Assembly: GCA_038501785.1 (NCBI GenBank)
Contig: JBAMJR010000031.1
Span: 3,136,501 to 3,200,500, forward strand
DNA from: Myoxocephalus aenaeus
Taxonomy: Eukaryota > Chordata > Actinopteri > Perciformes > Cottidae
DNA length: 64,000 nucleotides
Direction of reading: 5' to 3'
Below the pieces are notes generated by a model. It searched no databases. It was given only the letters and a program-made list of their open reading frames with translations, and was not told where the DNA came from. Made by a program: the position numbers and the translations under genes. This document shows positions 51,635 through 64,000 of this stretch, in pieces. Numbering within the stretch: the first letter of the stretch is position 1; each line of letters begins with the position of its first letter.

Positions 51635-53099
51635 ATATTAAGATGGGATTCTAGTTGCAGCAGTCACTTTATTCACCAGTTAAACTTCATATTGTATAAT
51701 ATGACCTTAATATGAGTGTTTTATTTGCAGTATATTTCAAGACTTTATTAGATGTGGTGTGCAAACTATTTTGCAATAAGGAGCATCAAAGAGTAATGTG
51801 CTAACTTCAGTATTAGCACATTATAGGCAGAATTTATACCATTGTAGCTATAAAATATTAACGCAAATTAAGTGTAGGTTCATAGACCATCAGAGTTGAG
51901 GTAATCATAATCCCTTTTTCACTTTTGCTTAGAATTTGACTTCCCTTTTACATTTACTTCAGCTCCATGATAACATCCCCTCCTTGACCTTTCTCTTCAA
52001 AATATTCAGTAAACATATAAAACATGGGATGCTAAGAACACCTGAAAAAGTCAAAGTGGAGCCCTGAGCCAAGGCAGTTATGATATTCAGTCTATGCAGT
52101 GCTAGTTCAAACAGAGTCCCTGTGAAATGAAAATTGTGGACTTTGCTCGCTGTAAATCTTTCAAGGTCTTCCTTGAGGAGGACATAACTATAGAGCTAAC
52201 ACTCCAGAGCGCGCAGCTGTAATGTCTAACAACTTCCTCCATTTCTCCTTCTCATATTCAGCTAATTTGAGTCTTCCCTTCTCTCTGTGGTGCTGTGTGC
52301 TCTATACATCTTCACCCACCATTCCCTCACATTTTCACTCTGTGCACTCTTACTCTGGAGGACCTATACACTGACAGATAAGAGGAAATGAAGTCTCGTC
52401 TGCACAATTTGAAGCACTGCTTTGAAGCTGAATGTGAAATAGCGGCTCCGCTCCTCTCTGCTCCTCTCTGCTCCTCTCTGGCTGGTAAAATAAGGGCCCT
52501 CTCGTTAAAAGCACTTTACCTGTGCTCCCTCTATGGATCATTGCTCTCATTAAACAGATTTGGGGTTACCTGCAAAATCACAATTACTCCAAGCACTAAC
52601 TGTTACTGGGCACAAGGTTTAAGAGAGTAAGAGAAATGTTTCTGACATTTCTTTTTATATCTCTCTTTGAGCTTGGAGGAGAACACATCAAAAGGTGTAA
52701 GGTAAACCATAAACTAAGCTCAACCTCAATGGGGATTGATTTCAAAGAAATTTGAACTGAACCTGAAATCACAGCCACATTTTTTTTACTTTATGATACA
52801 TTTTTTATATTATGGTCTGCTGGGAACATCACTTACATAATGGTTATGTGTTAAAAATATTGAACAGAATTTTTGCTCCAGACTTAACTGGAGCACATTG
52901 CCCGTATGTGACCTTCCAGTATACTTACAGAGTACTTCAATATGCAACACACATCATTGTGTGTCTGTGTCAGTTTGTGTATTTGTCTGGGGAGTGCTGT
53001 ATATGTACCAGACTGTCGAGAACACCCCCTGGGTCTTACTGCACAATGCCAAAATGAGTGCAGGAAAGATACTTTCATCTGCTAACCACAGATATCCTG

Positions 53100-53100
<1 letters not shown>
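51635..53100. other. intergenic, nothing recognised
   Basis: AT-rich, apart from three tandem copies of CTCCTCTCTG at about 52449-52480. No gene supported. Confidence 0.45.
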
Positions 53101-53168
<68 letters not shown>

Positions 53169-53190
53169 CGTGTGTGCGTGTGTGAGTGTT
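53101..53190. repeat. (TG)n microsatellite with TGCG variants
   Basis: About 64 bp of pure TG, then imperfect TGTGCG units. Confidence 0.95.
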
Positions 53191-56100
53191 TGAGGGCATA
53201 TGTGCATGTGTTTGTATGTGTCTGTAGTGTTTATCTGAATGGTAAACGGGGAGATATGCCACCTTAGGTTCTGCAACACAGAGGAGAAACATACTTTTTT
53301 TGCATTGCAGATACAGTAACTCTTCTTAATTTGACACTTGATCATATAGATTTAACAATATTCAAATGACTGTGTATGCATCAACTGCTCCTCAGATAAA
53401 GATAAACCTCTTTAAAACTCATCGCTCCTCTGTGAGTAACCTGCTGACTGCCTCAGGAAAAGAGAACAATATTAAGTTCATAAATGACCAAAAGAAACCA
53501 AATCGTGGATTTTCTCATGATGCCTCTTAATGTGCCTGTGTGTTTCAGAAAAATAGAATATACAGTAAGCACAACAATTTGCATCCTGTGTGTTGTGAGC
53601 ATGCATGTGGTTGCACTCACTGCTACGATGTTGCATGTGTTTGACTGTGTGGTTTTACCGTATGTGTGAGGGCCTCTCCCAGTGACTGCCTAGGGCAATA
53701 GCACAGGATGTAATCCCATGTATGCCTCCAGTCTCTTAGCTGCCTGCGTAGATGTGGAGGAACGTTTTAGCCCCTGCAGTGTGCCGTAGGGCACAAGTGC
53801 TCACCCTCCTGTACTGCTAACAGACAGTCGCTGCCTGGTGCAGTTTCAACACAGTTTCCTCCAAGCTTTCCCCATTTGAGTTTGACTCTTTCTACACTCT
53901 ACTTGTGTGGCAGAGTTACATTTGCAGCAATGAGAGACGGCTGAAGGAGGGATAAATTGACTTGCCATTATATTAGAGTATGCACACTGTCTGGAGGTGA
54001 AGAGCTCTCTCTTGCTTGAAAATCAAATCATCTACTTTAATGTATAGCCTTATCTTGATTGGCACTTGGTAAGAACTATCGGAAGTAAAACATGCTTACA
54101 GTAGAGCCAAATGTCATGTATTGTTTGAAGACGGAGTGAAGACAATCCTTAGTGCTCAATTCAGGCTCCATGACAGGCAATCAAATTTCTTTTGACAAAT
54201 GAATTCAAGGAAACGGTCTGACATGAATAGCTTTATTCAGTCGGTGCATAGATAGAAATCCTATCACTTAAAATAAACATCAAGGGGAGTTATTCAAGCT
54301 TTTTTTTGTGTTCTTAAAATAGTTGAAACAAAAGCTACACGAGCATGATTGGTAGGAAAAATGTGCCTGTTATTTCGGCCTAAATCACAAATCAGTGGTA
54401 GAATCCCAGCGTCTGACACTCTGTAGGTTTGCCCTATATGCATTCTGCTGTTGGGTATTGATACTCCTCCACCTTTTGGAAGTAGCAAATCATATGTGAG
54501 CACACTAATATGGGTCTTGCATCTCTTATGATTTCTGAATTATGTGAAATCAAAATTGTGATCAATACCCAGAAGCTGATATCATGGAATTGAAACATGT
54601 TCAGCAACACTGTATTACACATCATTGTTTTTCACTGGGATTGAATGTAGCAGAAATGCCTTCACTCTTTTACATGATCGATATTGTATAATCACCCAGC
54701 GCTGTCAAGATGTTGAATTGATATGATGGAAAAATTGTATTCGCTTGTTATTGTCACTGACACTTTTACCATTTGCTGTGAAACCTGTTATAGCCTATTT
54801 CCTTTCTGTTGGTGTCCTTATCCTTTCAACTGGTTTATTATTACCATGGCCTGACCTCCTGTGGTGTATATTGAGAGTTCTGATGAGGTTGTTGAGGAAG
54901 GTTGGAGGAGTGACAGGTGGTCTTGATGATAACTATCCATCCACCCCCTTCCATCTCACCACGGTGCAAGTCTCCACCACTGATCTCATCTCTGATGTCC
55001 ACAGTTGCAACAGAACACAGCAGAAAGTTAGATCAATAGGTGTCATAATCAATAGGTCAGAATGTGGAATCACTGAAAGGTCAGTGCCAATCGATTCCCT
55101 CGTTCTTGCCCTGCCACCTCTCTGCTGTTGCGTGTTGGTCATTAACGATGAAACCCTGCTGGATGACAGCACCCCTGCCTGCTTTTAGTAACGTCAACTA
55201 ATCCTAATTATTAGTGCCGCTCTGGCTGGAGGGGCAGACGATGACATTTTCTTCATCTGAGTGTGATGTGTTATGTTATGATATCTTCCTGGCTCTCAAA
55301 CCCCTGACCTGTCTCTCTGTGAGACAGTTCCTCGTTAGGAGAAAGTCAGCCCGCCCCCTGCTGCATGTAGCCGCTACCATACAACCATCATTACTGAGGG
55401 ACAGTGCTGTATGTGGCTGCCACGCCGCAAGGTTCTTGGACCAGCATTCTTAAGCTCCAGGAGGCTATCCTAGAGCAGTATGGGGTCCAGATTATGGACC
55501 TTACACCACTCAACAGCCTTAGCAAGACATCCACGTAAATTCTCAGTTCAGCAGGGGAAGAGGACAGGAACACCTGGTTGAGCTGAATCTGATTTTCACC
55601 TGAATCTGATTTTCACCTCCATTTCACCTATGATGGAGTGTTGACTGGCCTGAGAAATGCAGTTTCATCGGGGTGACCAGCTTATGTGTACAGTTCCCTG
55701 CATACTTACATCAGTTAATCTTACAACATACAAAACAATTTGAACAAATTGAAAACTGGATACTGACATGCATGTTCAGTGCTGAAAAAAAAAAATCAGG
55801 CCAGTGCCGTGGCAAAGCAACTACACGGCTCTCTTTTGACCCTCTAAACTCGTTTTGTCCAGTACTTCTTCCCTGAAATGGCATTAGCATAAATCTCCAG
55901 TCCATAGAGGTAATGATGGCATGAAATTATGGTTGCCTCAGCAGACCTTATTCCCCTCTCTGTTCTCCCTCCCTCTGGGTCCAAGGCCCCAGCCTTCGAC
56001 TAAGACCATATCCCATGCCTTCTTTCTCCCCTTCCTCTCCCTCTCTTTTCCTTTGCCTCCTAGTTCCATTCAAAGGGAATGTGTAACTGAATTTGAAATT

Positions 56101-58670
56101 GAGTGCCCTTCTTTCAAGGACCACAGCTAATGAGACGTTTTGCCTTGAAATCCAGGCTGGATGGGGGGAGACCCTGATGGGCGAGGCCTGGAGATGATAG
56201 CCACCCTGTATTTCAGGTGTAAGGCTGTCCAGATCTCTTACCGCTGAGAAGGGTAAAGGTGTGTCTATAGGTGTGAGAAATAAGGACAAGCCTTTATAGC
56301 ATGAACATCCTTCTCTGGGTCACCTGGGGCTGCTATTGTGAACCTGAAATAGTCTGCCTGATGTGATCTGGATTTATGGGCAAAGAAAAGACAGACACCA
56401 GCCAAGCCTCCCCGTTTGCATACATGTATTAAGAGCTATAGTGAAAAAAGAGAAGCCCATAAGGGTTTGGAGAAAGATAGGAGGTGACAATTAGATTGAG
56501 ATGGAAGAAAGTACACTGGAGTGGTTCAGGGAAGGATGGAGTGTGGAGAGATGGAGAAGGGAGCCAAAGACATAGAAAGGAGGTCTGGCCCATAGAAACA
56601 GGTATACTTGACAGTTTGCGGTCCAGGGATCATCCGAAAGACGCCACATGGGTGCAATGATGAAAGGAATCGAGAGCTTTGCATCCCAGGGTTTCCTACG
56701 TTTCTCCGTTTAATCAAGGGCCCTGAAGAGAGAACCTTGCAGCCTATGGGCCCCTGGCTGCTGCTAGCCAATGTCATGCTAATGAAAGAGGCTCAGGGTG
56801 TGAATAGAGAGGCTAGCTTGTTACCAGCGTGCTAATTAATGCATATGGCAGGGGTGTGCGTGCGAGTGAGGGTTTTATGCATTTTAATGAGGTCTCTGTG
56901 TATGTGTGGGTGTGCCTGTCGGGTTGACAGGGATTTGAGACATGGAGTGAGACGGAGGTGCAACCAGGTTTAACAATATGGGCTCATGAGTGCAGAACGC
57001 TGCAAAGGCATCTTGGAGGAGTATATAAATAATTTGTTGGGAATTATCTTAAGTCAAGACTGACTTGAGAATGCCGCCAACATCCTCTTACTGCTCTTTA
57101 ATATGATGTTTATCATTGTAATCAGCTGTACAGTTATAAAGCACACAAGGGCTACTGTAGACTGCATTGGCTATCAACCAAAAAAGCATACAGATTCTGT
57201 ATATTTGTAAACTGATCAAGAACTGTATAAAAATCTATTTTATTACTGCTAGTATTATTTATGAATGCATATAATCTAATTAACTTCCTCTGTTGCGACC
57301 TGCACTGCCTCAATCATTGTGTGGTGGAAACAATCCTGTCTGATTTACATTCTCACGACTACATCACATTGTCTGTCATGTCCCAGACGACATGACAAAA
57401 AAATCATCCTTGGAGATCTGGTCAGGGCCTCAGCCCAGAGAGCCCTTTCTGTCTACCCGCGGTTCTCAAGGACCAACAAATGAGGAACTTGTGGCTGCCC
57501 ATAGGCGCAGCATATGGCTCTAGGCAGCAGCATTGTTCTGAGTTGTTTGCATTAGACGAAGAAATGCCATTGTTTCACGTGCCACTTAGACAAGACGTAG
57601 GGGCGTGTTGTGTGTCAGGGCAAAGAGAAGCCATCAAAGTTCATGACCTTTTAATTTGCTGGTGACCTCTCCCACAGACCACTGTGTCGGCCGTACAGGC
57701 CCCACTCTGTGATTTGGGACTCTATCAATCTCATTGGTATTGACAAGGGATATGTTTGCTAGATTCAACTTGACTGATGTAACCCAGGAGGAAAATCCAT
57801 AAGTAGAGGTTTGTTATAATATGCCAACGTGTATTAAAAAATATTTTCACTATGGCAGCTGAGATAAATTAGGTAAAATGCTGTGAGGTTATGGCATGTG
57901 AGAGAATTACATATTGTTGTATTGTCATCTGTGGAGAATTGAAATAATTTTCTAGAGCATCAATATTAATATCTCAGAGGATGTGACCCAGTACAGACAT
58001 GATACACTCATGAAATATGCTCTACTTTTTCCTCATCAATCAGTTTATGTACGATTTCTGAACATCCACTTGGAGTTTTAAGTTAGGGTCTTATCGTTTG
58101 CACAAAGGCTCCCACAAAGTCAAATATTATTTAATGTAATATTAACAGCAGGTGCATATAAATATCCTTTAATTAGTGGCAACATCATGCGTTTCTGTTC
58201 TGTTCTTTTTCAAGACAGTAATTTCATGTGAAATACAGTGTACTGAATAAGAGAAAATACTGTAGGTTGCTGTCTCTCTTCATGAGAACTACATACACCG
58301 GAGGTCCCCGTGTTTTGTTCCACCAGTAGTGCCGCTCACATCCCATCCTACCCCCAACCTTGTCCACCCTGTAAAGTGCCATTATAAAAATGTCAAGGGG
58401 TCCCTCTCTCTCGTCCTGCCTGTCAAAACCATGTGCCATTATGCAAATCAATGTGTGAACACACACACTCAAAGATTTACATAGGCTATATGGGCCACAG
58501 GCAGTGGTGAATTCACATGATGACAGAATGAACCCAAGAGATAGGCCTACATATACTGCATGTATACATTTATGAAAAAGAGTGAATATTTTACATTTGC
58601 CGTTGAAGATTAAAACATTATCGCTGCATTAACATGTATGTGGCGGCTGTGTCTCCAGTAATCAAAGGGT
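53191..58670. other. intergenic desert
   Basis: No supported gene. A 147-codon frame at 54745-55188 has no recognisable domain and no splice or promoter context. 56650-56870 is complex sequence with GCTAATTAATGCATAT near 56831 and several GCTAGC words, a candidate regulatory block. 55929-56065 is C/T-rich. Confidence 0.4.
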
Positions 58671-58675
58671 TGACA

Positions 58676-58850
58676 GTGAATATCCACATGTTTTGGGCCA
58701 GGCACTGAACCTCAAGTTGATCCCGTTGGACTGACCAGCATCTTGCATGGCAGCGCCGTCGCCATCGGTGTGAATGGGTGAATGAGTGGCACATTGTAAA
58801 GCGCTTTGTCAAGTCAGGTAGAAAAGCGCTTTTTTACAGTCTTTTACAGT
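58676..58850 (+). repeat. teleost dispersed repeat fragment (AAAGCGCTTT family)
   Basis: GGCCAGGCACTGAACC, then GCCATCGGTGTGAATGGG and TGAATGAGTGGCAC, then TGTAAAGCGCTTTG and AGAAAAGCGCTT, is a word order I recognise from an abundant interspersed repeat of fish genomes. The usual TATATAAATGCAG end is missing and is replaced by a tandem TTTTACAGTC. Element class not assigned. Confidence 0.55.
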
Positions 58851-60493
58851 CTATTCACCACTAATTTGAACAACATAATTATTTTCTTTTTCATCTCTGC
58901 CCAGGGGCTGTTTAATTCAACATTTGTGTTTTCAGCATTTTGCCATTTTCTTCTCAGAGAAAAAAATAAGTACTGGTTTAATTGTTTTCTTACATTTTAA
59001 TGATTCTATATAAGTAGATAAAAAAAATTAAAATAATACACATTTGAAGCAAATAGATATATGAACAAATCCAAATCAGTTTGGCCTCTACTTCAGTTCA
59101 AGTCAGTCAGACACATGCTCAGATCTGGATATATTCTTCAAGCTAAAAGGATTTTCCTCCATTGATACTTTTTATTGAAGAGATCATACTAAATGGTCCA
59201 ATGCCAGCAGCCTCTTAAATCTGGTTTAATGTGATATTCTCAGTGACTATTAGGTAGAAGTGCATATGTGATTTTATCCTTTTATATTTCTTTCATTTTC
59301 TCTTTCCTCTTTCACTGGTCTTAAATGTCTGTGTTTGAAACGCAGTGTCTGGAGTGGTTTAGCAGTTTCGCAGGAAATGGAAATAGTGTGCATGAGAAAA
59401 GAGGGAAAGAGAGACATAAAAGGTAGAAATATGTCACTTTTGGTCGAAAGTGTGGATGTACCTGAAGTGGAGGCCAACCCGATAATGTAACCATTTGAAG
59501 GGAGGCTCATTATAGCCATTTACTATGACTTTTACTGCATTGCTTCTTAAGTCCTAATGCCAGAGGTCCTCCTATTGAGAGCAAGTGAAAAGAGTTATGT
59601 GTATCCCTCTGGTGCACCTGCACGATACAAAATGTAACATTATGGAAAATCAAGAAAGGGCAGATAGCTTCACTGCTCTATGACACATCAGGGTATCCAT
59701 TAGCAGCAGGAAAAGCACAAGTGAAGAAGACAGGGAGAAAGAGAGAATGAAATAGAGACGGGGCCTTCTGTTTTGACAGCCCTGAACCAGAATATTGCTC
59801 CATTGTTTGTTTCTCAGAGCAAAAGAGTCATGGATGTGGTTTGAGTGACAGTGAGTCCGATCTTTGCTGACATGTGGAGCTGCTTCACATTTCCTCTAAT
59901 TGCTCCGCATAGCCCGAGCTTGGCACACATGTAGAGCATGGTAAGAGGCGTCTCTTTTTAGGTCGAAACAGAGGGTGCTGTGATTTGCATACAAAGAGAA
60001 AAGGAGGCACAAGGAGGGGGCAAGAGGAAGAGGAGGAGGAGAAGTGCTTGAAGAGGAGGCATTCTATTATTCCTGATAGACTACTCTGAAGGACAGAGAG
60101 GTGATGGCCTTGCTTGTACAACTCTGTGGCATAATGACATCCTGCATTAAATCTCTGGCCAGTTGAAGCATAGATATAGTGCCCCCACAGCAGATATATG
60201 GCATCAGGTACATCCTACCAGGCACGTGCCAATGATGCACGCTATAGTGCTTGTTGAAATAACCAAATGTAGAAACAAAGAAGGGGATGTGAGGGGTAAG
60301 ATATGGCGGCATACCTAGCGTCAGTTTTGATTCATGGTGTGCTGAAAAGCACTGAGATTGGAGGAAATCCTCGCAAGGGATAGAAAATGCCTCTATCCTT
60401 GCTGATGCTATTTTAATTAAATAGTTGCTAGGTTACATCGTGCAGAACGACAGGGGTGGGGGTGGTGTGGCATAGGCACCCGGGCGAGGGGAA

Positions 60494-60497
<4 letters not shown>
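58851..60497. other. intergenic, nothing recognised
   Basis: AT-rich to mixed sequence; a GA-rich stretch at 59995-60060. No gene supported. Confidence 0.4.

Positions 60498-60534
<37 letters not shown>
60498..60534. repeat. (GT)n microsatellite
   Basis: About 18 GT units ending in a G run. Confidence 0.95.
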
Positions 60535-60536
<2 letters not shown>

Positions 60537-60888
60537 GGGACATGTCCCTGAACAATGAAAGCACATCCCTTTTTTCCACACCCAAACTATAATAAGGATT
60601 TCAAATGTGAGACATATTGACGTGGAATACAGTGAGGGAGATTTTACACTCTCTAAAACTCTTTCTAGCTCTCTTCCTCTCCCCATATTCCACTGCCTAT
60701 TTTATTTTTCTCTCACAGATCAGAGTGTGGGGGGAAGCCCCCTTTCATCTCTATGACAGTGCTTTTCACCTCCACTGGTGACTTACCGAGGACTAGTACT
60801 CCTATTGCACCATGGGATGCCAGGCAGTGGAGAATGCCACTGGCCTGTGTGCCCTGGCAACCACTCCTGCTTCAGATACCCCCTTCCC

Positions 60889-60889
<1 letters not shown>

Positions 60890-60979
<90 letters not shown>
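60890..60979. repeat. (CA)n microsatellite
   Basis: CA repeat of about 45 units. Confidence 0.97.
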
Positions 60980-60981
<2 letters not shown>

Positions 60982-61435
60982 CCAGCCTCCATCCAGGACA
61001 CTGACCACACAGAAACCCAGACAAGGTACTGATGGATGGGGTTAGAGACAGCAGAGAGTCCCTTGATGTTGGAAATAAATCTGACAGGCCCTACTGGATA
61101 AGGCCAAGCATAATCTTTCTCATTGACTTCAGGCTGAAGGGTGTGTGTGTCTGTGTGTGTGTGTGTAGGTTTGTCCTTTTTTCCACACCCTTTTCTTTAA
61201 TTTCCACACCCTCCCTCATCTCCACCTCCTCTCCTTCCCTCTTTGCCAGCAGAGATAATGCCATAATTTACAGCCATGTGTTGTAGAAGGGGAATGGTAG
61301 TTGCTTTTCTTGCTCAAAATGCATTCACCACTACCATAAAATAGTCTTTCTGTAGGAAGAATAAAAGAAATACCTTCAAAAGGAATTATGCATTTTTATG
61401 TTACTCTCCCCCTAATGTGCTAAAAGGAAAATATA

Positions 61436-61494
61436 ATTATCTGTCTTTCATTAGAAAGACAGATAATCCCCCCCCCCCCCCCCCCCCCCCCCCC
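61436..61494. repeat. 14-bp hairpin followed directly by 27 cytosines
   Basis: ATTATCTGTCTTTC (61436-61449) and its exact complement (61454-61467) flank a four-base ATTA loop. The next base begins an uninterrupted run of 27 C (61468-61494), which is G-rich on the other strand. Confidence 0.92.
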
Positions 61495-64000
61495 ATAGTC
61501 TCCTGTATATGGAGCTGACTTTATAACACACACACACACACACAATTTTGCATGCGTCTTTTGCAAATAAAAATCCATCAACTCTTGATGCATATACAGC
61601 ATAAATATGTATTCCATGTCTCAGTCACAAACATATATTTCTCTTTTTACCTCCACAGTGCAGTAAAGGAGACTGGAGCTACAGTATGCGTGTGTTTCTG
61701 CACCAAGAGAAGCCGGGGCCTGGTGGCCAGGAGCCAGTTTCCCCTCGGGACTCCTCTAAAGGACTTGTTTCCGTTCTCTGTGGATGGCAGCAGGTCACAA
61801 CAAGAGGTCAAGGGTCGCTTGAAGCAACACAATGTCAATATGGGATCTTCTCACACACAAACAGGATCACACGACAAATTAACTCTCTGAACAAGGTCAC
61901 ATTTTGAATGTTGTTGACAATATTACTTATTTTATGGTAATCACCTTAAGTACAATTATTCTTGTTTATTTAGTTTCTGCATTTGGCATTACTATTGAAA
62001 AAAAAGTTGCTTATTTTGGTTTTCATCTCATTATCTCATCTAAAAAAAATACACACATTCTTGTTTTAGATGTATATGTGATTGCAAGAAAATACAATTC
62101 AGAAGAAAAAAAACAGACTGGGGATCACAGTGTAAACAATAATGTGACAGACAAAGGGAAGACATGATCAAATAATATACTATTGTTGAAATTACCCTTT
62201 AAGGTCACAGACTACAGTCAGACTACAAAAACACAATACTCTGTGTTTGTGCATGTTATTAAAATATTTTACATTTTATATTTCTATCTTCCAAAGAAAG
62301 TCTCACTACATATGTATATCAATATCATCACACCGTATCTGTTGGGGAAGTATTCACTATCATGCAGAAACTATTGAAGGTATACAAGCAATGAACCGTC
62401 TCTTGTACAAGATAACTGACAGAAATGTCTCCCTTTATCCAGAGTAATGTTGCGAATGTGCCACCTTCTTTCCAATCAGTGTTGCATTTCCTGAAAACAG
62501 CACAGAGTTACATTGTCTTAATTAGGACATATAGGGCAATTTGGGGTTGAAGTGCTCCGTGAATACAATGTGCATCATCAGCCTAATAAAATATAACGCT
62601 GAAAATGAAGTCTGTTGGACTTGAGGCACGCAGAACAACATGATCCCCGCAGCAAAATTTGGCTTTTCTGTCGGGAGACTGTGTGAGTGTATATGGAGAT
62701 ATATATATGTGTGTGTGTATACTGTAACGGTGTATTTGCTAGAGTGTAAAATCCCAAAGGAGGTGATAATAGAAACATGTTTGTTACTGTATTAATTCTT
62801 TCTTTGGTATGGAACTGACAAAACTCTGCAAAGAAAAATGTGATGTGGGCTGCGGCTCCTTTGTCCTAGTTTGAGCACCACATTCACCAAAGTGCATCAA
62901 AGTGTCAGCAATTGAAACATAAAAAATGGATGAGGACAATGGTGCAATTCTCCCAATTTTTTTTTCTAATAAACTGTCAATCAAACTGCCCCATGAATGA
63001 CACTAATATCATATGATGCAGCATTCCATATCAAAGATCTCATCGATGCTCGTTCCCCCTTTGGCTCAATCTGAGGCCTGTCCTCCCCTCTTATTATTAC
63101 CATCATCATTCGGACATGAAAGGAGAGAAACAAGTGCTGCACCATCGCCAAGGAGAAACCTTGATCTTAGAGCATTTGCATTCGTCACCTAGTTCCACTG
63201 GATGTGTGAGCGCATTACCAAGGTGCTCTCTGATTGGATGGCACTGAAAAGCTGGCATCCTGCTAATGCTTAAAGCAAGCAGGCTCTCCCTTCCCCCTCC
63301 ATACACTGTCACACTCAGTTGGTGGCACTAGGGGGCAGTCCACTCTGTTGGTTGTTATTGGGAAGGAGGCATATACAGTAGGATTTTCATCAAAAGAAAT
63401 AGGACACAACAAGAGTGAAAATGTATATAAATATACACAAATTAATAAATTCATTAATGTTGAATCCTTGATCTATTAGGTTTCTGTGAGTCTAATGTCC
63501 TGCTTTTGAAAGACATTAAACTGTGGTACAGCGTGGCTAATTAATTTGGAATGTACCATTAATTTGTTGTAACAGTTGAGAATAGTTTTCCACAAAATTA
63601 CGGATTACATATAAAAGACACAGAACATCAAATTAAAGTTGCTTGGCTAGTGAATGTTCCTCCAGAGCAGTGCTCAAGTCAAACACATCTTATTGATACA
63701 ACATGAGGGAAGTGATACAATCGGGTAGCTCCCCGTAACAATAGGCTGATCTAAAATTGTGAGTGGGCAGGCCAGTGCTTGAATGTATTAATACTGTGTG
63801 ATGCTTGAATGAATGATAAGCTGCACCCAGCAGTACCCAATACAGTTCACTTTAATTCAAAAATTTTATTTAAAAAATAAAGGCCAAGATGTATTCGGAA
63901 TAATGAAACTAAATATTTGACCTAAAAAAAGAGTGTAAATGTCACTGTTGGTTTACATTAAGCGTCAAAGAGAAGGAAATTAAGCGCTGTAAACACACAC
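61495..64000. other. intergenic, end of window
   Basis: No supported gene. Open frames at 61552-61907 overlap in several registers and match nothing. 63000-63290 is complex sequence containing TGCATTCGTCAC, ATTTGCATT and CTAATGC words, a possible regulatory block. 62695-62730 is TATATG-rich. Confidence 0.4.

Noticed and set aside
54452..54571. 11-bp inverted words TGGGTATTGAT / ATCAATACCCA 98 bp apart
   Set aside because: Short arms without extension, target duplication or other element features; expected by chance at this scale.
54745..55188. 147-codon frame as a new gene
   Set aside because: No recognisable domain, splice signals or promoter context; an isolated frame of this length can occur by chance in 39 kb of desert.
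61552..61907. Frames preceded by an acceptor-like CTCCACAG
   Set aside because: Several overlapping registers are open, no matching donor or partner exon was found, and no domain is recognised.

Overview
This window looks like nuclear DNA of a teleost fish. It holds intron-rich vertebrate genes with GT-AG introns, very abundant (CA/TG)n microsatellites, and fragments of non-LTR retrotransposons of teleost type. The species, and which teleost rasa1 paralog this is, cannot be fixed from the sequence alone.

Two protein genes are supported, and they converge tail to tail. (1) rasa1 (p120 RasGAP), + strand: 24 coding exons run from 6038 to the stop at 18096-18098. They encode about 869 residues in the order SH2-SH3-SH2-PH-C2-RasGAP. 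The glycine-rich first exon is not in the window, so bases 1-6037 are the end of intron 1. (2) ccnh (cyclin H, the CDK7 partner in CAK/TFIIH), - strand: nine coding exons run from the ATG at 24430-24428 to the stop at 19324-19322, giving 322 residues. Every exon junction was checked for phase and both reading frames are open. The rasa1-ccnh neighbourhood is also found in human 5q14.3.

Transposon-type insertions and satellites sit in two of the introns. The rasa1 intron 16422-17396 carries a 51-bp-arm hairpin and, next to it, an insert of about 0.76 kb with 16-bp inverted ends. The last large ccnh intron carries about 620 bp of TA/TAGA satellite. A compact ccnh promoter (NRF1 palindrome plus full CRE) lies near 24.67-24.73 kb.

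From about 24.8 to 64 kb I find no protein-coding exon. This gene desert holds ten (CA/TG)n arrays, a CAGG/CAGA array, a 5'-truncated L2-like LINE (about 39.34-40.49 kb) with a fold-back 5' end, the 3' end of a second LINE (51.15-51.63 kb), and pieces of common teleost dispersed repeats. Between these are several stretches of complex, motif-rich sequence that look like enhancer or conserved non-coding candidates, plus one pre-miRNA-like hairpin (34.24-34.32 kb). In tetrapods this side of the locus leads to TMEM161B and MEF2C, so long-range regulatory DNA is plausible here but unproven. I found no clear new protein system; the best leads are the intronic hairpins, the LINE fold-back junction and the candidate regulatory blocks.
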